64,000 bases of DNA from Thalassia testudinum (Eukaryota; Streptophyta; Magnoliopsida; Alismatales; Hydrocharitaceae), in the NCBI GenBank assembly GCA_037157565.1, contig JAZHRO010000002.1:37158501-37222500 (forward strand). Direction: 5' to 3'. Shown piece by piece: positions 23,102 to 33,530 of this stretch. Below the pieces are notes generated by a model that saw only the letters and a program-made list of their open reading frames with translations, did not search any database and was not told the origin of the DNA. The stretch's first letter is position 1, and every line of letters begins with the position of its first letter. Both the position numbers and the translations under genes were made by a program.

Positions 23102-23545
23102 CTGCATGGTGGCTATCAAAGGTGATTGCATTCTACCATATCATGCAATCCCCTTCATAATCAACCTTACGTTGTAGTTTAAGGAAATTCTAGATTCTTA
23201 CAAGCAATGGGGAAAAGTTGGTAGATATAACCTTATTTAGGATTTGTGGACTATTATTAAGAAATTCATTCCTATGTAGAATGAATGTCTCCGATCAAGT
23301 GGGATCATCCTCGTCAAAGACATCTGCATGGTGGCTATCAAAGGTGATTGCATTCTACCATATCATGCAATCCCCTTCATAATCAACCTTACGTTGTAGT
23401 TTAAGGAAATTCTAGATTCTTACAAGCAATGGGGAAAAGTTGGTAGATATAACCTTATTTAGGATTTGTGGACTATTATTAAGAAATTCATTCCTATGTA
23501 GAATGAATGTCTCCGATCAAGTGGGATCATCCTCGTCAAAGACAT
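23102..23545 (+). repeat. Perfect 222-base tandem duplication
   Basis: The unit 23102-23323 is followed at once by an apparently identical unit 23324-23545, from CTGCATGGTGGC to CAAAGACAT. By eye I see no difference, so the event is probably recent compared with the decay around it. The duplicated segment carries the ATG and first codons (MNVSDQVGSS) of the Myb/SANT-like frame; the first copy's ATG at 23281 runs into the duplicated upstream sequence and stops. Confidence 0.9.
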
Positions 23546-24630
23546 CTAAATGTAAGAATTGGGATTATGAGATGACCATGGAGCTTCTTAAGATCCTCAG
23601 GAAATACTACGATGTTGGACGTTGGGTGAAAGGATCATTCAGTAAGACGACTTAGAATGAGATAGATCGAGACTTTGAAACAGTTACTCATGTCAAGTAC
23701 AAACATTTCCAAATACTAAATAGGTGGAAGGAGCTGAAGCGGAAACATGGTCATTACGCGCAATTGTTAGGGAAGAGTGGTTGGGGAATAGATCCAATCA
23801 CAAACTGTCCTGTAACCCCTTCGTCAGATGTTTGGGATGAAGTAATCACAACACGTACACGCACAGATACTTTTTTTCAATCCATTACCCACTTTGGAAT
23901 TTTTTAATCAATTTCACATATTTTATTTGTGTAGCTACCTAGGGAACTTCGAAACCTAAAGAACAAGTCTTTCCCTTACTAGGATGAAGTTCACGCTATC
24001 GTCGAAAATGATATCGCTACCGAGGAGAACGCAATGTCTTTCACTCAGGAAGTGGATGTCACTGATCTTACAGCTGATCCGCCTGCGGAGGAAATTCACA
24101 CATCACAACCTCTGCAATTTGAGTTTGGTTTTGCACCTTCTGATGATGTATATGCGTACTTGCAGCAACCCGACAATGATTCTAATGCATTTGCTAGCTC
24201 TGCTACAACAAGTACTCATAATGCAAACCCAACTCAGGCGGCGGAATATGTACATTCGGAGGTACCTAGTGATAGAAGTGGGAGTAAGTGTCCTTCAACA
24301 TCAATGTCCGATGAGGGGAAGAGGAGGTCCGGAGCATCTGCAACAACAACATCAATTACGAAAGTTGAGGAATTCACGACGCTTATGAGATGCCTTGTAG
24401 ACCATCACATCAACCCTCAGCAAAGACCGGATCTCGTATCTGAGGAAATTAATGAATGTCTAAGGCTACTTTGGCAACAAGTCCCTACCATCACCACGGA
24501 GGACGTGGTCACCCTGTCGAAGTTGCTCATCCACAGAGGCCATCGGGCCATTTTTAAGAATCTCCTTCCACACAATGCAGAGTTTGAGGCATTTCTCCGT
24601 AGACATACCGGTAGTGACTATGGATTCTGA
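23503..24630 (+). pseudogene. Harbinger ORF1-like Myb/SANT protein 1, broken
   Basis: Resembles the Myb/SANT-like accessory protein of PIF/Harbinger transposons, which helps bring the transposase to the element ends. The start at 23503 gives MNVSDQVGSS. The DNA-binding part includes NWDYEMTMELLKILRKYYDV, then HFQILNRWKELKRKHG and SGWGIDPITN. An intron from 23842 (GTAATC) to 23934 (GTAG) fits the conserved position after SDVWDE. The second exon has LRNLKNKSFPY, an acidic Ser/Thr-rich linker, and a C-terminal region with FEAFLRRHTGSDYGF. There are two stops: TAG at about 23653, where a Trp is expected, and TAG at about 23980. The first is explained by a G-to-A change. The 5' end lies inside a fresh tandem duplication. 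Confidence 0.7.
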
Positions 24631-24639
24631 GTTTCTTCT

Positions 24640-24959
24640 CTACAATCCACAGAGATTTCATCTCCTTATTCTCTACTCCATCTACGTTTATTCTGTATTT
24701 CAGTTGTGTAATATTTAACAGGAGAAATCACACTCTCGTCGAACATTTCAAACTATTTTAAATATTACCGTATTTAGTAGAACTATTTTATTTAGATGGA
24801 CGTAGTTATTTTACACCGTAACATCTATCCTATGTCTACATAGTCTAAACTATTTACAGTCTATCCTTTAGTGAGTTGGGTTTTGAGGATAATAGTTGGC
24901 AAATTTTGACTGATGGTATTGTCAATGGCATTTCAATTCCCATCATTTCATAAGATCCC
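24640..24959. other. Spacer between Harbinger frames
   Basis: AT-rich, non-coding, with no promoter or repeat that I can support. It separates the ORF1-like gene from the transposase, both on the plus strand. Confidence 0.4.
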
Positions 24960-25800
24960 AATCCCACGTCGACCACAAAATGTTAATCCAAATTTGTCTG
25001 GGCACGGTTGGATACATGAGATACTTGGAGGACACGAAGCTAGATGTTTCGATGAGTTTGGAGTCACGAAGTAGGCGTTTACATCTATTTTGAGTTCTTA
25101 AAGGAGAGAATAGATTTGTATGATTATGATAAACGCCAGTTTATCATCATTCTTATGCACTAAAACAAACCTAGTGAAATTCCCTACCAGGAGGGGATGA
25201 CTTAATAATTACGGAAATAAATATAAACAATCTCACAAAATAGACAATCACACAAGTACACAAGTATTTTTAGGTAGAAACCCAAACCAGGTGAAAACCA
25301 CCACCTAACCCTCTCGAGTTAGGATTTTCCGATCAACCAAGTTGATCAAAATCTACTAAACGAATCACTTTAAACGAGAGTGATTCAACCTCAAATACAA
25401 TCACGCTACAAGTGCGAGGGTAGCGTTCCTCAACCCCTTCTCTTCACGAGAAGGATTTTGTCTCGCGAAGGAGACGGGAATTCGCAAAGCGAATACCCAA
25501 CCAAATAATAAAGATAAAACAAAAATCCTATAGAGCCAACAAAGTGATTTTAAACTTAAGCTTCTATAGGAATTAAGAAACTCCCCTTTACAAGGAGTGC
25601 GTCAGCGACGTGGATGCGTGAACAACACGACAGCGCTACGTCGCTCTCGTGAACTACGGCGGGAGAGCGGGTGCGCAAAGCTTGATGCTCTCAAGATGAA
25701 GAATTAGAGCTTGGAGAGCAAGAGAGTCTTTTTGGACACAAAAGAGTGTGAAAGTGTGTAGCTAGGTGTCTCTTTGTGTGTGTTGGTGTGTAAAGGCTCC

Positions 25801-25816
25801 CCTCTATTTATAGAGG
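25801..25816 (-). promoter_or_regulatory. TATA box of solo LTR 2
   Basis: Same minus-strand CCTCTATAAATAGAGG as in solo LTR 1, at the matching position. The conservation supports the assigned orientation. Confidence 0.65.
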
Positions 25817-25921
25817 CCTTACGAAGGCTTTGGAAGGCTTAGAAAAGCTTCCATAGCCGTTGGGTACAAAGTCCAAGTGAATCAACCCGAAATCAGGAAC
25901 AATCATTACACTAACAGGGTT

Positions 25922-26448
25922 ATCAGACGTCTAATTCTGGCATCAGACGTCTGGAAGACCACTTTAAGACGTCTGATTTCAAGGTCAGACGTCTGATTTC
26001 GGGCGGGTTCCTTCCTGACTTGAATCAGATCTAAACAGGGTTCTTATGCAAGTCCATCAGACGACATACAGGACGTCTGGCACTATGTCTGGACGTCTGG
26101 AAACCTACTTTTTCGTGGGAATGGATTTGCAACGGATAGAAAATCTCTGAGAAGAGTTTTTCGGGTCAGTCGAGGCAAAACGGTCAATTATCAGACGTCT
26201 GGAAGGGCTTAAGGACGTCTGATAAGGCTCTAACGGTCATATCCTCGAGTGTTTGTTAAGAGAGCCAACGGTCCACTAATTGGACGTCTGGCAAAGTCAT
26301 CAGACGTCTGGTCTAAGGTCTAGACGTCTGATTTCATCAGACAGAACTAACTTGTCCAGCCTAAATGTTATCAGACGTCTGAATCAACAGTCAGACGTCT
26401 TAAAACACTTTATCAGACGTCTGATTTTGAAATTAGACGTCTGGAAAC
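25922..26448. repeat. CAGACGTCTG palindrome array 2
   Basis: About fifteen GACGTCT words, most in full CAGACGTCTG or TCAGACGTCTGA form. This copy keeps more intact palindromes than array 1 and contains at least one additional unit near 26391-26415. Confidence 0.9.
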
Positions 26449-27037
26449 TCTGTTTGAACCCTACATTGATTTTCTAAGTTCTCTACAGAAAACCTAAGTA
26501 TCCTAGGGTTGTGCTGGTGTTCCTAAGACTACTGTTAGGGTACTTTGAGGCTCTTTAACATAATTTTCTAAGGAAATATAGAGCAAGAAAATAAAGACAA
26601 AAGTACATGAAAGGAATAAAATGGAATTCTATCCTATTCTTCTTGTCATTTCATCTTCAATCTATCGCTCCTCGCGAATCCCCTCTGTTCTCCATCAAGC
26701 TCCTCCAATCCGTCCTGGATGCGAGCTCGAATCCCATCTAAACACGTCTACATTTGCAATTGACCTGAAATCTAAGACTCCAAGTGCAAATGTTAAATAA
26801 CATATGTTTTGTTATCATCAAAACAAATGATCGTGGTGCTCTAGCACCAACACCTAGCTCTTAGGATTTTTCTCTACAAACGGATTTTTGGGTTGCATTT
26901 AGGCATAAATTAGGTTAGGCACGCATTTTACTTTTTATTGTCTTTTTGATATGTTTTTGTGAGTGTTAGGGATTTACAAATTGTCAAATCCCTAAAACCT
27001 TAGCACTCATGAAGGAAACTCGTGAAGGAGAAGGCCA

Positions 27038-27660
27038 AACTAGCTGAAACTTGGCTTCATCCAGCTCACCATAGTTAGAATCCAGCTCACTTGAACTAGG
27101 GTTAGCTCATCCCAACTCCATTCAACTCATCTCAGCTGAATGGCAGCTCAAGAGAGTTCATCTTAGCTCACCTTAGCTCAAGTCAACTCAGATCTAGCTC
27201 AACTTAGCTAAGTCTAGCTCATCTCAGCTCCCATCAGTCCACTGGGAGCTCTAGCTAGCTCAGCTGAGTTGACTGGAGTTCACCCCAGCTCCACTCAACT
27301 CAAGCCAGCTAAAGATGACTTCGTCTTAGTTCAGGAAGCTCAAGTCCAACTCCCGAGGACTTAGCTTAGCTCAACCTAGTTGAGCTAAGCTACCTTAGCT
27401 ACCTCAACTAGCAACATCCCAAGAGCTTCAGACCTAGCTCACCTGAGCTCATTTCAGTAGAAGCCAGCTTGCTTTAGCTTGGCTTAGCAGCTAGTAAAGA
27501 ATTAGCAAGCTAAGCCAGCTAAAGTAGCTCCATGACACCCCCTTCAGCAGTTGCCGGCTCCAGTTCAGCTCCAGATTTCTCTTCAGCTCCTCTCCTCAAA
27601 CCCTAGCTCCAAATGCCACCTCCTCTGCTCTACTACTAACTAAGCTAGCTAAGCTCCAGC
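27038..27660. repeat. AGCT word array
   Basis: The tetranucleotide palindrome AGCT occurs dozens of times in about 600 bases (CAGCTCA, TAGCTCA, CTAGCTAGCTCAGCTGAG). It lies upstream of the TATA box at 28093 within the 25127-29008 LTR, which is the same relative place as the palindrome arrays in the solo LTRs. Confidence 0.8.
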
Positions 27661-28092
27661 TCTCTTGGCCATCCACCACCTTAAAACCCTACCCAACTAG
27701 CTCCAACTCCACTCCAAGTTGGTGCCACCACCATCACCACCTTTCACCCCTCAACCACCATCAAAAGGCACCAAGAAGTTGGCGCAAAAACCACCCTAAC
27801 TACCCCCCTCTTTGACGCCAACTTCACCTCTCATATCCACCCTACACATACCCCTTCCAAGCCACATCCACCATCCACCTCAACCCCCTTCTAGAAGCCT
27901 TCAAGTTGGCGCCAACCCATGGCACCCTTCCATGGTTGGCGCCACTTTTAGGTGTCCTTTGGCCACCCATAACTACCTCCCTAACACCCCTTAGGTGGTG
28001 CCAAATCCCCTTAGCCCTAGGATCACCTAACTACCCTCATCTTCCCATCCTAGCCATCCATCTCAAGAGCCACCTATACCCTCCATCCTACC

Positions 28093-28101
28093 CTATAAAA
28101 A
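28093..28101 (+). promoter_or_regulatory. TATA box of the 25127-29008 LTR
   Basis: CTATAAAAA in a C/A-rich context about 430 bases after the AGCT array. It gives the plus orientation of this LTR. Below it lies an (AAG)n run at about 28181-28207. Confidence 0.55.
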
Positions 28102-28180
28102 GACCAACACCCACCACCAAAAACTTCATCCTTGGCTAGCAAAATACCTCTTATATTCTACCCTATAGCCCACGACCAAG

Positions 28181-28207
28181 AGAAGAAGAAGAAGAAGAAG
28201 AAGAAGA
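28181..28207 (+). repeat. GAA/AAG microsatellite
   Basis: About nine GAA units in the leader part of the LTR. Confidence 0.9.
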
Positions 28208-30014
28208 TTAAGGGGACACTCTATCCTCTTGGTGCCTTCCCCTCTTCCTTTCTCTCTTGTGCCCACGCTAGCCAAAGGAGAAGATAGGCAAGGAAGACCT
28301 TGGGAGAAGGTCTTGAGGGTGGTACACAACCACCCTTGGAGGAGAATTTAGAGGTGGTCCAGGCCACCTTTGGAGGAGTTTTTGAAGGTGGAGTTTCATC
28401 CACCTTGAAGGAGTCATTCAAGGAAGGAAAAGGAGGAGGTCTTCTTTTCAAGTCAAGGAGCATCTAGGCTTGGAGCAAGAAGACTCTCTCCTTCACCAGA
28501 TTTTGCAAGAGGATTTGTGTGTTAGCATTTCTGTATTTTTAATTTTTAAGTAGAAGCATTCCTCTATTGTTTTTGTAGAACACAAATTCTATTAAATCAA
28601 ATTGCCTTCTTTTAAGCTAATTCTTGCCGTATTTGTTTTTATCTAGTTCTAGCACTTTTTTCACTCCCTCTCCCTGATTACTCTAGGCTCCTACGTGCCT
28701 AGAGTGAGCTTAGGGAGAGGTCATTCTTGCCACTCTAGGTTTAATTCTTAGGTGTTAGTTCTTCATTAATTTTTAAGTGCGAATGTCTTGTTATTCAAAA
28801 CCAAAAAAAAAAATTATATATTGAAAAAGAAAAAAAAAAGTTGATTTCCGATTTCAAGTGAGAGACGTATTTTTGCAAACGAAATTGTCTCCTTGGACGA
28901 CTCTGGATACCCCACTATCTAGGTTTAGAAATTTAAAAGCGAAAGCGGATTGATGCGTTGTAATGACATTAAAATCCCCATTTATAAAATCACGTATTTT
29001 CGTTATCAGATTCCCGCAACGTCACGGTTAACGAGCAGCTTGCCATATTTCTCATGACAATCTCTCAAGCAGTGTCAAATCACCATCTAATTGAGAGATT
29101 CCAGCATTTAGGGGAAACAATATCCCATTATTTTAACAACATCTTGAATGCTATTTCTTCAATAAGGAAGTTGTTCCTACGACTTTCTGGTTGTAATGAC
29201 GAAGTTCCACCAGAAATCAAAAACAATAGGAAATTCTACCCATACTTCAAGGTATTCCCATACATACCCTGTTTTTATCAAATATCCAATTCCACATATC
29301 CATATCTAAGCATTGTATGTTTCTACATGAAAGGATATTCTTGGAGCAATAGACGGGTGCCACCTTTCAGCAACCGTTGCCCCGTCTGAACAAGCTCAGT
29401 TTCGAAACTGTAAAGGATGGACTAGTCAAAACGTCATTGCGGCGATTGATTTCGACATGTAATTTGTTTACGTTGGAACAGAATGGGAAGGCTCTGCTTG
29501 CGACATGAGGGTTTTAAAGTGGGAAACACGTAAAGGACTCATTGTACCCCAAGCTTGAACGTATTTAGTCGACCTGGGGTATGCAAACACCGATCGATTC
29601 ATTGCGCCATTTCGTGGTGTCTCATACCATCTCCAAGACTACAGAAATCGAGGTACTAGGTATAGGAACTACAAAGAGTTGTACAACCACAAGCATGCAC
29701 AGCTTTGAAATGTGGTTGAACGGTCATTCGGGGTTTTGAAGAAAAGGTTTAAGATTTTGGAGGCCAGACCATTCTTCCCTTTGAGAACCCAATGACGAAT
29801 TGTAATGGCATGTTGTGTTGTACACAACATAATTTGTCGATGGAATCTTGCCGATGAATTGTTCGCCAACAGTTACGATGACTATGTAGATGATGGTGAT
29901 TGAGACGTTATGTGCCAGGATATTGATCAACAATCTGTTCGTGCAGGGGAGTTCATTAGAGAACAGATTGCAAATCACATATGGGAGGATCGTAACCATG
30001 CTCGAAACTATTAG

Positions 30015-30164
30015 TGCAGCTCCTTTATATATTATGGTTTATGTTCAACCTTTATTTGAACTTCATATTATTGCTTTGTTCCATTTTAAGAGGATGTTAA
30101 TTCCTTTTGGACACTATCGGTATTTAATTTTTAATATTTACTTAGTCTACTTCTTTTAGAAGTA
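30015..30164. other. Short AT-rich spacer
   Basis: Separates the transposase stop from the next Myb/SANT-like frame. No features seen. Confidence 0.4.
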
Positions 30165-30615
30165 ATGAGTGACCGGTCCCAAAGTTGGAATATGCACCGA
30201 GATAGGGCTTTGTTGACCATTCTACACTACTTGAAGCTTCAAGGTCAATTTATAAATGGCTATTTCACGAAAGCTGCAAGACGCCAATGCGTAGTCGAAA
30301 TCAATATACAACTGCAAACCGAATACAACAAACATGATGTCCTTCACAGATGGATGCATTGCAAGGCAATTTACAGAGCCATTCACGGTTTACTTAATAA
30401 TGATGAGTGGCGATGGGACGAAACCACAGATACAGTTGTTCTTGCAAGTAATCTCTTGTGGAATGAGGTAAGGGAAATGCAATCTACATAAGTTATGATC
30501 ATAGATAATCTCTCGATTACATTTCTTAATCTCATTCCAGGTGCATCCCTGATTAAGGTGGCTTCGGAACTATCGTTTCCCGATGAAGTGGTTTTTATAT
30601 TCAATTTTTGAAATG
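30165..30615 (+). pseudogene. Myb/SANT-like protein 2 (Harbinger-associated), broken
   Basis: Starts MSDRSQSWNMHRDRALLTIL; the domain continues with VLHRWMHCKAIYRAIHGLL and DEWRWDETTD, the pattern of the Myb/SANT-like domain found with plant Harbinger elements and related host genes. A 73-base intron (30468-30540, GTAAGG to TTCCAG) sits after LLWNE, the same place as in protein 1. The next exon reads VHP, stop, LRWLRNYRFP and then loses frame. It sits 150 bases after the transposase, on the same strand. It could be ORF1 of a second, overlapping Harbinger copy. Confidence 0.6.
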
Positions 30616-30863
30616 AGTTGATGGAGTCGACATGCCTTTAAGGAACTTCATGACTTCTCTAATTATCGTCTTGCTATCAATTGAATTAAATGTGATGAAC
30701 TTTTACTATGTCATTTGGTTGTCTTATGTACTCTGAATAAACCTGACGTTACCTAAAGAGGTTCAGTTTCACTATAAGAGTGAAATGACTTATCCGTATT
30801 CAAGTAGAATATGAATGGTTCAATTGCGAGATGGTTTCTTAGTAACTGTATAGAAGTGTAGGT

Positions 30864-31440
30864 ATGGCCGATGGATTCATGACCACGACCCATGGTCGGA
30901 AATGTTATTTTGAGCTTCCTGCTAAGTTGACCTTGGAGGCGTAAGATGAAACTCAGTTCTCGACGATGGATCGAGTTTCCTACATTTATCGTAGAGGGAA
31001 TGAAGTATTCCTACCCAACAAGTCCAAATTTGTTCATTTCAATTAGGAAATTAATGGGAATATGTTAGCACTAGGGTTGCAACTACAAGGTATGTTCTAC
31101 TACACTGAAACCAAACATTGACTCTACAAGAGCAGAGTCTTACTTTCTGGGTATGCGATACCAATTTCTGGAGGTAAACCACATTCGCCTATCCGGTGAT
31201 GGACAGGAAATGAGGAGTACATTGAATGGCTCCTCAACAAGGTCAAAGATTTGGAAGGGGATTTGGAACTCAGGGATAGTAAAGTTCATCAGATGGAGGC
31301 TGAAATTTTATCCTATTAGGGGGATCTTCAAAGGATGCGAGAGAGACTAGATGACATTGAAATTGACCACGTCTTACGGAAAGTTGAATTACAAGCTCAA
31401 CATGCATGAATAGTTGAGAAGCTTAGGGATTTGTCCTGTT
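30864..31440 (+). pseudogene. Unrecognised frame with predicted coiled coil, broken
   Basis: One continuous reading frame from the ATG at 30864 (MADGFMTTTHGRKCYF) to TAG near 31440, with no frameshift but about six internal stops, all TAA, TAG or TGA codons one C-to-T step from Gln or Arg. The last third is highly charged with heptad spacing (EYIEWLLNKVKDLEGDLELR and RMRERLDDIEIDHVL), so it probably formed a coiled coil. I do not recognise the protein. It lies between two Myb/SANT-like frames and may belong to the same transposon. The absence of frameshifts suggests a real ancestral gene. Confidence 0.5.
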
Positions 31441-31567
31441 AGAATCCATGGTTATATCGTAACCTACCTTCCATAATCATGTTTGTTGTTTTCTCTTTTC
31501 ATTAGGACATTTCATAATGCCTTCTCAATGCAGTACTTCAATTTAATTATCATCCTCTTTCATTTCA

Positions 31568-32053
31568 ATGCCATGGCATGTTATATATGGCGTAGTTGTA
31601 ATGATGCTTCTGATAATTTTGGCTTTCTTTACTCTTACACTTAGGAAATACCTTCACATCTTCAATATTAAGATGACCACTCCATTCGCTTGGTCTCCCT
31701 ACGCGGATATCATGTTTCTTAACAACATGAAACATCAACAGCTTTATGGAGAGTGGATGAATAACACTCTCACTAGGAAAGGATGGAGAGAAGTTGTTGT
31801 TAACTTCAACACTCAATTCAACATCAATTTTCTTATGAGGGCATTTCGTAATAGGTGGATGGAGATTAAGCAGACCTATACGTTGATGTGTCAGCTTTTA
31901 GACATGGCAAGTTGGATGTGGGACGACGAGACAAGTCTCGTTGTTCCACCTTCCTCATAGTCATGGGATACTGTGAATACAAAGTTTCGTCATCGCATTA
32001 GGGGCAAACCATTTCCGCAATTTTTCCTTCTGGAGGATCTTCTGGGTGAATGA
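31568..32053 (+). pseudogene. Myb/SANT-like protein 3, broken
   Basis: The likely original start is the ATG at 31673 (MTTPFAWSPYADIMFLNNMK). The domain shows LYGEWMNNTLTRKGWREVVV, FLMRAFRNRWMEIKQTY and ASWMWDDETSLV, and the frame continues past a TAG at 31958 to WDTVNTKFRHRIRGKPFP and LLEDLLGE, ending at 32053. The order and the aromatic residues follow the Myb/SANT-like family. It is divergent from protein 2, so the two are not a recent duplication. Confidence 0.55.
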
Positions 32054-33530
32054 CTTCTTTTTTACTATGATATTTTACTTTGCTGACTACTTAATGCATC
32101 TTTCTCTCCATATTTCGTAAGTCGTAATGCGTAGGCCATTTTATTTGTAATAACAATTTTAGGGATGTAGTAGCATCCTCGACAAGCAAGTACTTACGAA
32201 CTCATGTATTAAGTAACTTTGTTGCTTTATGATGGTTAATTTCCAATCCACTGTTGGATTGAAATTAAGAAACGTCCATTTATACACGGATTACATGGTA
32301 AGGTTTGTAGCAGGTAAAAATTTTCCCTTATCAAGGGCCTTTAGCATTCCGATATATAAATTTCTTCATTTAAATACATGAATTACTACATTATCTTTTG
32401 TTTCTTCATACAGGTACATTCCAAACAATCTATTGGGTAATGATGAAAGATTGTACAAAGAAAATTTATAGGGAGATACGCACCACATTTTGGATGGATG
32501 GCGTGAGATAATTTTCATGTAACCCCAAATTGTAGGAAAGTTAAGGTGCAAACAGGTTATGGTTGTAACCACTGATGCCAACCCCTATCGTGGCATCCTA
32601 GCAATTGCGTTTGCACTCGATGACTATATTTTACTATACTGTACAAATCTAACTGAGCCCACTTACATCCAATCACCAACGATTTCTACCTTTATATCAT
32701 AACAAAAACATGCTAAGATTCTTTCCATTCAAGTTATTTTAACTTGTAGTTATCAATTTCCATTTGAAATAGCAAATTCCATTGTTTGTCGTTTGTAGGA
32801 TCAGAAATGGATATTGTCAATCCTTGATTGTAGGTCTTCTTCCACCGACATTTCTCTCCATAGATAAGTCATCTCTCTTTCAGATATCATGTCATTTCAC
32901 TTATCTGTTGTCTATCAACTACCTCACTTGTGTTATTTTGCTATAAACTTTTCCAGCCATCTACTTGCAAGAGAATATGAGTTAAATGTATGTGACATCA
33001 GCACTCAATAACCCAATCTGAATGGTTGTTACCAATAGTGAAAATGTTTTTACCTTTCACTATTTGATCTTCAACCACTTTCTTCGGAGTCTGCACTTGA
33101 TGCCAGTCTGGTTGAAGCTGCATCATGTATTCATACTCTTGACTTTTCTTCTAAGCTCAATGACAACCTTTCTGAAAATAACATGGAATTCAAAGGTAGT
33201 TTATATTAACCCCTACTGTATTGCAAGGTTGGCCATAATTCCTAGCATTTGGAGAGTGTTTCCTTTTATGTTATACACCATTTAACTGTCATTAACGTGG
33301 AAGGACAAAGAGGAATAGAAAATATTCAGTTCTTCATTCCATCACATCTATGTAAAGATTGCTAAGATAGTACCATTAAATGTTCTCGCTTTTAGAGGAA
33401 TAGCATAGTATGAATGTGTCAAAGATGCTGTTCTTTACTCTTCTTTCCTAGAAGATCAATTCAGCTCGTCATCCTATCATGAAACCCCTAATGAATACCA
33501 TATGCATGGGCGACTTTGCCTGTCAGGTGA
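32054..33530. other. No clear gene; possible exon scraps
   Basis: AT-rich. A conceptual stretch after an AG at about 32412 reads LLGNDERLYKENL and VVTTDANPYRGILAIAFALDD in one frame with two stops. I cannot assign it to a family. Nothing else supported. Confidence 0.3.

Larger units (their letters stand above)
25175..26852 (-). repeat. Solo LTR 2 (same family as solo LTR 1)
   Basis: A 1678-base LTR starting TGAAATTCCC and ending CACCAACA, flanked by a perfect duplication CCTAG (25170-25174 and 26853-26857). It matches solo LTR 1 along its length: CCCTCTCGAGTTAGGATTTT, the CGCTCTCGTGAACTAC block, the TATA region, the palindrome array and GTTTTGTTATCATCAAAACA near the end. It is inserted into the larger LTR at 25127-29008, making it the youngest layer of this nest. 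It has no internal region. Confidence 0.88.
25127..29008 (+). repeat. Gypsy-type solo LTR inside the transposase gene
   Basis: Starts TGATAAACGCC at 25127 and ends TTTCGTTATCA at 29008, with inverted TGATAA/TTATC(A) termini. It is flanked by GATTA (25122-25126) and GATTC (29009-29013), a 5-base duplication with one mismatch. Without the nested solo LTR 2 and its duplication it is about 2.2 kb. It has an AGCT-rich upstream region, a TATA box near 28093 and a leader-like 3' part. There is no coding region, so it is best read as a solo LTR. The TGATAA termini and size resemble Tat/Athila-type LTRs (inference). Confidence 0.75.
24960..30014 (+). pseudogene. PIF/Harbinger DDE transposase, split by two nested LTRs
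   Basis: Cut-and-paste transposase. The N-terminal piece (about 24960-25126) reads GHGWIHEILGGHEARCF and DEFGVTK, then shifts frame. The rest resumes at 29009 after the insertion and continues DSRNVTVNEQLAIFL, SNHHLIERFQHLGETISHYF, an 82-base intron (29252-29333) and the DDE domain. The catalytic residues are visible: Asp in GAIDGCH (29352), Asp in GSACDMRVL (29502) and Glu in NVVERSFGVLKKRF (29718). The frame ends at 30012-30014. Five or so in-frame stops (for example after DFDM, before NVVERSF and after FPLRTQ) each fit a single C-to-T change of Gln or Arg codons. Joining 25126 to 29014 (dropping the insert and one copy of the duplicated bases) restores the frame, which proves the target. 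Dead copy. Confidence 0.9.

Noticed and set aside
24034..24388. Overlapping alternative frame 23984-24388 as a second gene
   Set aside because: It is out of phase with the Myb/SANT-like protein frame, which explains the region.
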